From NCBI GenBank assembly GCA_963771655.1, contig CAVYUG010000004.1, forward strand, positions 186,001 to 250,000: 64,000 nucleotides of DNA, in the 5' to 3' direction. Of this stretch, positions 19,937 through 28,026 are shown piece after piece (position 1 is the stretch's first letter; every line of letters starts with the position of its first letter). The translations under genes were made by a program, and so were the position numbers. Under the pieces are notes generated by a model. The model was given only the letters and a program-made list of their open reading frames with translations. It made no database searches and was not told the DNA's origin. This DNA comes from JAWVFM01 sp963771655. GTDB lineage: Bacteria > Actinomycetota > Thermoleophilia > Solirubrobacterales > 70-9.

Positions 19937-20898
19937 TGCTGCGCGACCATCTGAGGCGCCGCCGGATGCTCGGCTCGCCGCCGGGTCCCCCGGCGCCATT
20001 CATCGTCGGCGTCGGGCGGTCGGGCACGACGCTGCTGCGGATGATGCTCGACGCCCATCCGGAGATGGCCATTCCGCCCGAGACCCACTTCCTGCCGCCC
20101 ATGATCGAGCAGTTCTCCCGCCTTCGCGTGACCCCCGAGCGCGTTCTGGAGGCGATCCGGGACGCACCTCAGAGTGGGTTGCCTGAATCGGGAGTCGGCG
20201 AGAGTGACCTGCTCGCCCGGCTTCGCGACATAAAGCCGCTCAACGCCCCTGATTCGATCCGCGCCTTCTACGGCCTGTACGCCGAGCGCGCCGGCAAGCC
20301 GCGGTGGGGGGACAAGACCCCGCGCTACGTGACGGCCCTGGCCAAGCTCGGTCGCGCGGTCCCCGAGGCGCGCTTCGTCCACATGATCCGCGATGGCCGC
20401 GACGTGGCGCTCTCGACCAACCGCCGGCTGGTCGAGCTGCGGGGCTCGAAGCCCGTGCCCGCCGAGCGGATGGCGAAGCGCTGGCGCCACCGGATCCTCA
20501 GCGCCCGGCGGGTCGAGCAGGTGAAGGGCCGCTACATGGAGATCCGCTACGAGGACGTCGTGCGGGACACCGAGCCTGCGCTTCGCGGCGTCTGCGAGTT
20601 CGTCGAGCTCGACTGGGACCCGGTCATGCTCAGCTACCACGAGCGCGCCGCGGAGCGGCTGCAGGAGATGAACCGGGAACGCCAGCGCGGCTCGCGCCGG
20701 ACGCTCACGGGCGAGGAGCGAATGCAGGCGCACGCGATGACCACCAAGCCGCCGCAGGAGGAGCGGATCGAGGTCTGGAAGACCGAGATGGACGAGGCCT
20801 ACCGCGCGGAGTTCGAGGCGTTCGCGGGCGACCTCCTGGCCGAGCTGGGGTACGAGACGACCGTCGTCGCCGCGGCTCCGCCCTCTCTACCATCCTGA
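19936..20898 (+). CDS. Sulfotransferase family protein (ST4)
   Basis: A 320-residue paralogue of ST1. The PAPS loop GVGRSGTTLLRMMLDAH starts near residue 26, then come IPPETHFLPPM, KPRWGDKTPRYV and FVHMIRDGRDVALSTN. The C-terminal part has MLSYHERAAERLQEM and QAHAMTTKPPQEERI, shared with ST5, ST6 and ST7. The ATG overlaps the purQ stop (TGATG), so this sulfotransferase is likely translated from the purine mRNA. The acceptor is unknown. Confidence 0.9.
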   Translation: MLRDHLRRRRMLGSPPGPPAPFIVGVGRSGTTLLRMMLDAHPEMAIPPETHFLPPMIEQFSRLRVTPERVLEAIRDAPQSGLPESGVGESDLLARLRDIKPLNAPDSIRAFYGLYAERAGKPRWGDKTPRYVTALAKLGRAVPEARFVHMIRDGRDVALSTNRRLVELRGSKPVPAERMAKRWRHRILSARRVEQVKGRYMEIRYEDVVRDTEPALRGVCEFVELDWDPVMLSYHERAAERLQEMNRERQRGSRRTLTGEERMQAHAMTTKPPQEERIEVWKTEMDEAYRAEFEAFAGDLLAELGYETTVVAAAPPSLPS

Positions 20899-20907
20899 CC
20901 CTTCCGA

Positions 20908-21831
20908 ATGGGCCTCTTCAGCAAGGACAAGTCATCCGAGCGCGCCCCCGCCCCGTTCGTCGTGGGAATGAACCGCTCCGGCACGACGCTCCTGCGGATG
21001 ATGCTCGACTCCCATCCCGAGCTCACGATCCCGCCGGAGACGCACTTCGTGCCGGAGGTGATCAAGGCCTTCAAGCGCACCGACAAGACGACGCCCGCCG
21101 ACGTCCTCGGGGCGATGAAGTCGGCGCGCGAGTGGGGCGACTTCGACTTCACGGACATGGAGATGCTGGGCCTGCTCTCCGAGCGAGGCCGCAAGCTCAC
21201 CGCCGGCGAGGCGCTTCGCACCTTCTATGAGGCCTACGCGGCGCGCGTTGGCAAGCCGCGCTGGGGCGAGAAGACGCCCAACTACGTCGGGAAGATGCAG
21301 CAGATCCAACGGGCGCTGCCGGAGGCGCGGTTCATCCACGTGATCCGCGACGGTCGGGACGTGGCGCTGTCGGTCCTCGATCGGACCGTCCGGGACCTGA
21401 CCGCGGCCGACGTGGCAAAGCGATGGAAGCGGAAGGTCCAGAAGGCGCGCGACGCGGCGCCGAAGCTCAAGCACTACACGGAGGTCCGCTACGAGGATCT
21501 GATCCTCGACACCGAGCCCTCGCTGCGGAGGATCTGCCAGTTCATCGAGCTCGAGTGGGACGACGCTGTGCTCGACTACCACGAGCGCTCCTCGGACCGC
21601 CTCGAGGAGATGAAGCGCGCGCTCCCCGCCGACGGCCATTCGGCCGAGCTCGACGTCGAGCGGCGCATGGCGACGCACGCCATGACGACGAAGCCACCGG
21701 ACGCCGACCGCGTCAGCCGCTGGAAGCGCCAGATGAGCGAGTCCGACCGCCAGGCGTTCGAGGAGATCGCCGGGACGATGCTGTCGGGCCTCGGCTACGA
21801 GACCGGCGCGCCGGCCGCGAGCGCCTCGTGA
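20908..21831 (+). CDS. Sulfotransferase family protein (ST5)
   Basis: A 307-residue member of the same paralogous group. GMNRSGTTLLRMMLDSHPEL begins near residue 20, followed by IPPETHFVPEV, KPRWGEKTPNYV, FIHVIRDGRDVALSVLD, HYTEVRYEDLILDTEPSL and THAMTTKPPDADRVSRW. It lies 9 bases after ST4 and ends inside the ST6 start (GTGA). TACCAT, 14 bases before the ATG, could be a −10 box. Its closeness to ST4 and ST6 indicates tandem duplication followed by divergence. Confidence 0.9.
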   Translation: MGLFSKDKSSERAPAPFVVGMNRSGTTLLRMMLDSHPELTIPPETHFVPEVIKAFKRTDKTTPADVLGAMKSAREWGDFDFTDMEMLGLLSERGRKLTAGEALRTFYEAYAARVGKPRWGEKTPNYVGKMQQIQRALPEARFIHVIRDGRDVALSVLDRTVRDLTAADVAKRWKRKVQKARDAAPKLKHYTEVRYEDLILDTEPSLRRICQFIELEWDDAVLDYHERSSDRLEEMKRALPADGHSAELDVERRMATHAMTTKPPDADRVSRWKRQMSESDRQAFEEIAGTMLSGLGYETGAPAASAS

Positions 21832-22853
21832 GCCCCACGGGGGACGGCGAGCGCGACAACTGGGAGGTCCGCCGGCGGCGGATGCGGAAGCGCCGCATGC
21901 GGCGCCAGCGCGAGCGGCGAAAGGAGGCTGTGCAGCAGGAGAAGATTCCCTACCTGCGGCGGCGGAGGCGCACGCGGGAGCGCAACCTGCCGAAGCCGCC
22001 GGCCCCGTTCGTGATCGGCATGACCCGCTCCGGCACGACGCTGCTGCGGCTGATGCTCGACTCGCACCCCGAGCTCACCATCCCGCCCGAGACGCATTTC
22101 ATCCCCGACGTGATCAAGCTCTTCGGCGAGGGACCGGCCGCGCCCGAGGACGTGGCAGCGGTAATGACCTCGAGCCGGCGGTGGGGCGACTTCGGAATCG
22201 ACGACGGCAGGCTTCTCAGGGAGCTCGGCAAGCTGCGCCCCCTCGTCAGGCCGGAGGTTCCGGTGCGGACGTTCTACCGCCTCTACGCAAAGGCGCAGGG
22301 CAAGCCCCGATGGGGCGACAAGACCCCTGGCTACGCGATGAAGATGCGCCGGATCGAGCGGATCCTTCCGGAGGCCCGCTTCATCCACATGATCCGCGAC
22401 GGCCGCGACGTCGCGCTTTCGCTGGAGCGGCGCGGCGCGGACCTCACGATGGAGCAGGTGGCGCGGCGCTGGCGCCACCGCATCAACCGCACGCGGCGGG
22501 CCGCGCAGAAGGTCTCGCACTACACGGAGGTCCATTACGAGGACCTAGTGTCGGACCCCGAGGCGAAGCTGCGGGAGATCTGCGCCCTCGTCGAGCTCGA
22601 GTTCCACCCCGCGATGCTCTCCTACCACGAGCGCGCCGCCGAGCGCCTGCAGGAGATCGCGCGGCCGCTCGAGGCCGACGAGGAGAAGCGCGGCCTCACC
22701 GCCGAGTCACGCGTCGAGGCCCACGCCCTCACCTCTGAGCCTCCGCGTGCCGACCGGGTCGGGATGTGGCGGAACGAGATGGACCCAGCGGACCTCGCGA
22801 CCTTCCGCGAGCATGGCGGCGAGCTCCTCGCCGAGCTCGGCTACGAGTCCTGA
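21828..22853 (+). CDS. Sulfotransferase family protein (ST6), Arg-rich N-terminus
   Basis: A 341-residue member of the same group. The catalytic part is typical: GMTRSGTTLLRLMLDSHPEL, IPPETHFIPDV, KPRWGDKTPGYAM, FIHMIRDGRDVALSLE and AHALTSEPPRADRV. Unlike its neighbours it has about 60 extra N-terminal residues with dense runs of Arg/Lys (RRRRMRKRRMRRQRERRK). These could bind an acidic polymer or lipid head groups, or simply be a poor start choice. The GTG start is supported by its overlap with the ST5 stop. Confidence 0.88.
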   Translation: MSPTGDGERDNWEVRRRRMRKRRMRRQRERRKEAVQQEKIPYLRRRRRTRERNLPKPPAPFVIGMTRSGTTLLRLMLDSHPELTIPPETHFIPDVIKLFGEGPAAPEDVAAVMTSSRRWGDFGIDDGRLLRELGKLRPLVRPEVPVRTFYRLYAKAQGKPRWGDKTPGYAMKMRRIERILPEARFIHMIRDGRDVALSLERRGADLTMEQVARRWRHRINRTRRAAQKVSHYTEVHYEDLVSDPEAKLREICALVELEFHPAMLSYHERAAERLQEIARPLEADEEKRGLTAESRVEAHALTSEPPRADRVGMWRNEMDPADLATFREHGGELLAELGYES

Positions 22854-22869
22854 GCTTCCTGGGCCTCTC

Positions 22870-22875
22870 TACAAT
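22870..22875 (+). promoter_or_regulatory. Putative −10 box (TACAAT) of the methyltransferase gene
   Basis: TACAAT, close to the TATAAT consensus, ends 11 bases before the ATG at 22887. Confidence 0.45.
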
Positions 22876-22886
22876 CCGCGGCTCGC

Positions 22887-23600
22887 ATGGACGAGGCAAG
22901 CGCCACAGAGACGCCCACCGACGCGACCGACGGCCAAGGTGCCGTCCCCCAGGTTCCTACCGCCCACAACAACTGGGAGCGCTACGGCCTGCCCGACGAC
23001 ATGACGGGCAGGACGTTCCTCGACGTCGGATGCTGGGAGGGCGTCAACTGCGCCGAGGCTGTGAAGCGGGGCGCGACCCAGGTGGTCGGGGTCGACCTCT
23101 GCACCTCGCCCGACCTGGCGGCGAACGTCGAGCGGTTCGGCTTCGAGTTCGTGCAGATGGACATCCTCTCGGAGAAGTGGCTGGAGCTGGACAGCTTCGA
23201 CGTCGTGCTCTGCGGCGGCGTCCTCTACCACGTCGAGAACGTCATCTCGCTGCTGTTCCGCCTGCGCCGCGTCACCGGCGAGCACCTCTTCCTCGAGACC
23301 AAGATCAAGGACATGGACTCCGACGAGCCGCTGCTGCTCTTCAAGCCCAGCGACCCGGAGAAGACCGGGAACCCCTCGAACTGGTGGGTCCCGAACCGCC
23401 CGGCGCTCAACGAGATGCTCAACACCTGCGGCTTCACGGACATGGAGCAGACGTGGGAGAACTCCGGCGGCGGCGGCACGCGCGTCTGCATCCACGCGAA
23501 GCCGACGCGGCTTCCCAACTACGACCGGGTGCTGCCCCGCAAGGCGCGGCGAATGCCGCTCGCGGGCGGCGAGCGCTTCAGCCAGTCGAAGCCCTCCTAG
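22887..23600 (+). CDS. SAM-dependent methyltransferase (CmoB/DUF1698-like)
   Basis: A 237-residue class I methyltransferase. After a 30-residue Thr/Ala-rich leader come NNWERYGLPDDMTGRTFLDV and motif I FLDVGCWEGVNCAEAV, then VVGVDLC for ribose binding and CGGVLYHVENVISLLFRLR. This last arrangement resembles CmoB-type and DUF1698 enzymes, but here it sits among sugar-modifying genes. A glycan or lipid acceptor is therefore as likely as tRNA. It lies between ST6 and the second GT4 gene, on the same strand. Confidence 0.82.
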   Translation: MDEASATETPTDATDGQGAVPQVPTAHNNWERYGLPDDMTGRTFLDVGCWEGVNCAEAVKRGATQVVGVDLCTSPDLAANVERFGFEFVQMDILSEKWLELDSFDVVLCGGVLYHVENVISLLFRLRRVTGEHLFLETKIKDMDSDEPLLLFKPSDPEKTGNPSNWWVPNRPALNEMLNTCGFTDMEQTWENSGGGGTRVCIHAKPTRLPNYDRVLPRKARRMPLAGGERFSQSKPS

Positions 23601-23788
23601 CGCCGCGTCAACCAACGGATGGCCCGTTCTGGCGGCTGCAATCCTTCACCTGGCGTCGTCCTCAGTCGCCGGAATAGCGCTCCTATTAAGGCTCCCTGCG
23701 TCCTAGCCAGGCTCGAATCGCGCTCGCCAGAAGCGAACCACCGTTGGCGGACGCGGCGCCGCCGGGCGGCGAGGCTAATCTCGGGGCG
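23601..23788 (+). other. 188-base intergenic stretch with a GT4 promoter
   Basis: The gap holds a small hairpin after the methyltransferase gene (AACGG and CCGTT around 5 bases, 23614-23628) and a TAATCT box (23776-23781) that ends 7 bases before the next ATG. Nothing else was recognised; base composition is slightly lower in G+C than the flanking genes. Confidence 0.4.
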
Positions 23789-24907
23789 ATGAGGGTCGGC
23801 CTCGTCACCAAGTGGTTCAACCGCGGCCAGCCGGTGGTCGCGCGCCAGCTGCGCTCGGCGCTCGAGGAGCTCGGGCACGAGACGTACGTGCTCGCGCGGC
23901 CGAAGAAGGAGCGCGGCCCGATGAAGGGACGCCTTCAGCGCGACGGGGTGTGGGACCAGCCGCGCGTCGACACCGCCGCCGCCTACGACATCACCGCTGA
24001 GGAGTACTCCTCATGGGTCTCCAAGCGCGGGATCGACGCGATCCTGTGCGACCAGAACTACCAGTTCGCCGAGCTCGCTGAGCTCCGCCGGCGCGGGGTC
24101 CTCGTGATCGGCCGCTTCGTCTGGGAGCACTTCACCGCCGAGCACGTGCCCGGCGCGCGCGACGCTTACGACCTCGTCTACTCGATGACGCGCTGCGAGC
24201 AGGAGCGCTACCGCTCGTTCGGCCTCGAGACGCCATACGTGCCGTGGGGCATCCACCCCGAGCTCCTCGCCGTCGAGCCGGCGGCGCGCGACGACGAGCT
24301 GGTGCAGGTGATCTTCCCGGGCGGCTTCGTCGGGCACCGCAAGCCGATCGAACCCGTGGTCGACGCGTTCATGCGAACGAGCGACGAGCGCCTGCGACTC
24401 CTCGTGAAGGCCCAGGTGGAGCGCAAGGGCGGCGCCGACGCCGCGCGCGATGCCGCCGCCAGCGACGAGCGGATCGAGTTCCGGCTCGGCGACGAGCCCA
24501 CGGACGAGCACCTGCGCACGTTCGCGGCCGCCGACGTTTGCCTCGCGCCCTCGCGCTGGGAGGGCCTGGGCCTCCCTCTCTTCGAGGCGATGGCCTTCGG
24601 GCTGCCGGTGATCACGAATGACATTCCGCCCCTGAATGAGGTGATCGAGCACGAGCGCAACGGGCTGCTGGTCTCCTCCTACGAGAACGGCACGGCGAAG
24701 TCGGGGATCCCCGCGTATGACCCCGACCTCGACGAGATGGCGGCGGCCATCGAGCGCCTCGCCGACACCGCCGAGCGCGAGCGGCTTGCAGCCGGAGCCC
24801 GGCAGGTGCGCGACGAGCGAAGCTGGAGCCATACGGTCGAGGGGCTCGGAGGCCTGATCGAGAGGGCGGCAGCCGATCGGCGCGCCGGGACGACGGTCTC
24901 CTCGTGA
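23789..24907 (+). CDS. Glycosyltransferase, GT4-like (copy B)
   Basis: A 372-residue GT-B glycosyltransferase and clear paralogue of the gene at 13658. It begins RVGLVTKWFNRGQPVVARQL and carries CLAPSRWEGLGLPLFEAMAF and GLPVITNDIPPLNEVIEHE in the donor-binding domain. The ATG was chosen by alignment with copy A and by the TAATCT box 7 bases upstream. An in-frame start further upstream adds only Ala/Gly-rich sequence. The gene overlaps the following sulfotransferase (GTGA), repeating the glycosyltransferase-sulfotransferase pairing seen at 12821-14746 in the opposite order. Confidence 0.88.
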   Translation: MRVGLVTKWFNRGQPVVARQLRSALEELGHETYVLARPKKERGPMKGRLQRDGVWDQPRVDTAAAYDITAEEYSSWVSKRGIDAILCDQNYQFAELAELRRRGVLVIGRFVWEHFTAEHVPGARDAYDLVYSMTRCEQERYRSFGLETPYVPWGIHPELLAVEPAARDDELVQVIFPGGFVGHRKPIEPVVDAFMRTSDERLRLLVKAQVERKGGADAARDAAASDERIEFRLGDEPTDEHLRTFAAADVCLAPSRWEGLGLPLFEAMAFGLPVITNDIPPLNEVIEHERNGLLVSSYENGTAKSGIPAYDPDLDEMAAAIERLADTAERERLAAGARQVRDERSWSHTVEGLGGLIERAAADRRAGTTVSS

Positions 24908-25845
24908 AGCTCGCGGCCCTCAGGCCCAGCCGCCTCACCGAGTCGAGGCGCTTCAAGCGCAACGTCGCCGGCCTCCGCGAGCCACCGTTCGCCGCTCCGT
25001 TCATCTGCGGCGCGACGCGCTCCGGCACGACGCTCCTTCGGCTGATGCTCGACTCGCATCCGGAGCTTGCGATCCCCGGCGAGACCCACTTCGTCGTGCC
25101 GATGATCAAGGCGACCTGGCGGCGAGCGCGCACCGCCGACGAGCTGGCGACGATGATCGTCGAGGGCGATCGCTGGGGCGACTTCCACCTCGACGAGGAC
25201 GAGTTGCGCGTTCGCCTCCGCGCGCTCGACCCCCTGAACTGCGCCGACGCCATCCGCGAGTTCTTTCGCCTCTACGCGGAGACGCAGGACAAGGAGCGGT
25301 GGGGCGACAAGACGCCGGGCTACGTTCGCTCGATGCGCCTGATCCAGAAGACGATGCCGGAGACCCGGTTCATCCACATCATCCGCGACGGGCGCGACGT
25401 GGCCCTCTCCCTCGTTCCGCGCAGCTGGGGACCGAGCACGATCGCCGAGGCGGCCGACAACTGGCGGCGACGGATCGAGGTGGCGCGGCGCCAGCAGCCG
25501 CACGTGAACCACTACCTCGAGGTTCACTACGAGCACCTCCTCACGGACACCGAGGCGGTGCTGCGGCGGGTGGCCGCGTTCATCGAGCTCGACTTCGACC
25601 CCGTGATGCTTCGCTACCACGAGCGCGCCGGAGAGCGCCTGGCGGAGAAGGCCCGCGACCTCGAGAAGCCGTGGGGGACGATCTCGGCCGCCTCCAGGAT
25701 GCAGAGCCACGCCCTCGCGGAGCGGCCTCCGCAGGCGGACCGGATCGGCCTGTGGAGGACGAAGATGCCGGAGGCCGACCGCCGCGAGTACGAGGCGATC
25801 GCCGGCGAGGCACTGATCGCCGCGGGGTACGAGCTTGGCGAGTAA
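24904..25845 (+). CDS. Sulfotransferase family protein (ST7)
   Basis: A 313-residue member of the ST1/ST4-6 group. The PAPS loop ATRSGTTLLRLMLDSHPEL starts near residue 37, followed by GETHFVVPM (Gly replacing one Pro of the usual IPPETHF), ERWGDKTPGYV and FIHIIRDGRDVALSLV. MLRYHERAGERLAEKA and SHALAERPPQADRI close the protein. Its GTG overlaps the GT4 copy B stop, and its last codons contain the purL TTG, so the glycan genes run directly into purL. Confidence 0.9.
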   Translation: MKLAALRPSRLTESRRFKRNVAGLREPPFAAPFICGATRSGTTLLRLMLDSHPELAIPGETHFVVPMIKATWRRARTADELATMIVEGDRWGDFHLDEDELRVRLRALDPLNCADAIREFFRLYAETQDKERWGDKTPGYVRSMRLIQKTMPETRFIHIIRDGRDVALSLVPRSWGPSTIAEAADNWRRRIEVARRQQPHVNHYLEVHYEHLLTDTEAVLRRVAAFIELDFDPVMLRYHERAGERLAEKARDLEKPWGTISAASRMQSHALAERPPQADRIGLWRTKMPEADRREYEAIAGEALIAAGYELGE

Positions 25846-28026
25846 GCACCGCGAGCTCGGTCTCACCGACCTGGAGTACGACCGCATCGCCCGGCTCCTG
25901 GGCCGCGAGCCGAACGGCGTCGAGCTCGCGATGTTCTCGCTCTTGTGGAGCGAGCACTGCGCCTACAAGCACTCTCGCAAGCTGCTGCGACGCCTGCCCA
26001 CCGAGGGTGAGCGGGTGCTGATGGGGCCGGGCGAGAACGCGGGCGTCGTGTCGCTGCCGGGTGGCTGGGCGGTCGCCTTCAAGGTCGAGTCGCACAACCA
26101 CCCGAGCGCCGTCGAGCCCTTCCAGGGCGCCGCTACCGGCGTCGGCGGGATCCTCCGCGACGTCTTCGCCACCGGGGCGCGGCCGATCGCGGTGCTCGAC
26201 TCGCTGCGCTTCGGCGAGCTCGACTCCGAGCGCACGCGGTACCTGCTCGATCAGGTCGTGGCCGGCATCGGCCACTACGGCAACTCGATCGGGGTCCCGA
26301 CCGTGGGCGGCGAGATCGCCTTCGAGGCGCCGTACGAGCAGAACTGCCTCGTCAACGCTATGTGCGTCGGGCTTGCCCCGGCGGAGAGCATGGTCCGCTC
26401 GGCCGCCGCCGGGCCCGGAAACAGGCTGATGCTCCTCGGGGCCTCCACGGGACGCGACGGCATCGGCGGCGCCTCCGTCCTCGCGTCCGCCGAGCTCGAG
26501 GCGGGCGACGAGAAGCGACCCACCGTCCAGATCGGCGACCCGTTCGAGGAATCGAAGCTGGTGGAGTGCTGCCTGGAGCTCCTCGAGCGCGATCTCCTCG
26601 TCGCGTTGCAGGACCTCGGCGCCGCCGGGCTCACCTCGGCAGGGGGCGAGATGGCCGCCAAGGGCGGGGTGGGAATCGAGGTCGACGTCTCGAAGGTCCC
26701 CCTCCGCAATCCGGACCTCGAGCCGTTCGAGGTGATGGTCTCCGAATCGCAGGAACGGATGCTCGCGGTGGTGACGCCGGAGCGGGTCGCCGCCGTACGC
26801 GAGGTCTGCGAGCGCTGGCAGACGGGGGCGGCCGTGATCGGCGAGGTGATCGAGGAGCAGACGGTTCGCGTCCTCGACTCAGGCGACCCGGTGGCCGAGG
26901 TGCCGGTCGGCGTCCTCGTGGACGAGTGCCCGCTTTATGACTTGGCGCCGGCTGCGCCCGAAGCGTGGATGTATGGCAACGAGGGCACCCTCGATGAGCG
27001 CGGGAGGCGGCCTCCGAGGTGCTCGAGGCGCTCTTGGCGAGCCCCACCATCGCGAGCAAGCGCTGGGCCTTCGAGCAGTACGACTCCATCGTGGGCTCGC
27101 GCACCGTGCGGCGGCCCGGTGACGCCGACGCCGCGGTCCTCGAGATCGGCGAGGCCGGCGTCGCGATCGCCGTCGCGATCGACGGCAACGGGCGGCGGGT
27201 GGCCTGCGACCCCTACGGCGGCGCCGTCGAGGCCGTGCTCGAGTGCGCGCAGAACCTCGCCTGCGTCGGCGCGGAGCCCCTGGGCCTGACCAACTGCCTC
27301 AACTTCGGCAACCCGGAGAAGCCCCACGTGGCGTGGCAGCTCGACCGCGCGGTGTCGGGGCTCGCCGAGGCCTGCGAGGCGCTCGGCGTCCCCGTGGTAG
27401 GGGGCAACGTCTCGCTTTACAACGAAACGGAGTCCGGGCCGATCTACCCCACGCCCGTCGTGGGGATCGTGGGCGAGCTGCCGGACCCGGCTCGAATCGG
27501 CGGCATCGCGCTCGAGGACGGTGACGCGATCGCGCTCCTCGGGCCGCCCGGTGCTTCTCTGCAGGGCTCCGAGGTTGCCAAGCAGCGAGGGAGGCTCGAG
27601 CCCGGGCTGCCGGACGTCGACCTGGACCGGGTGGCTTCGACGCTTGCCTTCGTTCGCGACGCAGTGCGCGCGGGATCCCTCTCGGTCGCTCACGACGTCA
27701 GCGACGGCGGGCTCGCCTGCGCCCTCGCCGAGTGCGCGATCGCGGGGGAGGTCGGGGTGGAGGTAGAGGTTGCGGCGGCGACCGACCCCGAGGGCGTGTT
27801 GTTCGGAGAGGGCGTCGGGAGGTTCGTGGTGGCGGGGCCCGGCGACGCGGTGGCACGAACCGTTGCTGAGGCTGGTGAGGAGGGAGTCGAGGCCGGCGTC
27901 ATCGGTCGCGCCGGCGGTGATGAGATCTCGATCCGGGTCGGTGACACGGCGATCGAGCTGCCGCTCGATCGGGCAGCGAGGGCATGGCAGTCCCTGGGGG
28001 ATCACGCGGCCGCGGCGGCCGCGTGA
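25835..28026 (+). CDS. purL: Phosphoribosylformylglycinamidine synthase subunit PurL, frameshifted in this sequence
   Basis: PurL is the ATP-dependent synthase subunit that makes FGAM. The first part reads normally from a TTG inside ST7: FSLLWSEHCAYKHSRKLLRR, GVVSLPGGWAVAFKVESHNH, GIGHYGNSIGVPTVGGEIAF and DLGAAGLTSAGGEMAAKGG. At about 26996-27003 the frame breaks. The second part continues in another frame as REAASEVLEALLASPTIASK, FEQYDSIVGSRTVRR, LNFGNPEKPH and VGGNVSLYNETESGPIYPTP. One missing base explains it; restoring it gives about 730 residues, the expected size of the short PurL that works with PurS and PurQ. Because the enzyme is core and single-copy here, an assembly indel is more likely than a real pseudogene. 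Confidence 0.88.

Noticed and set aside
27019..28026. Separate gene encoding only the second half of PurL
   Set aside because: The two halves together match one short PurL with a single missing base. A second start codon here is incidental.
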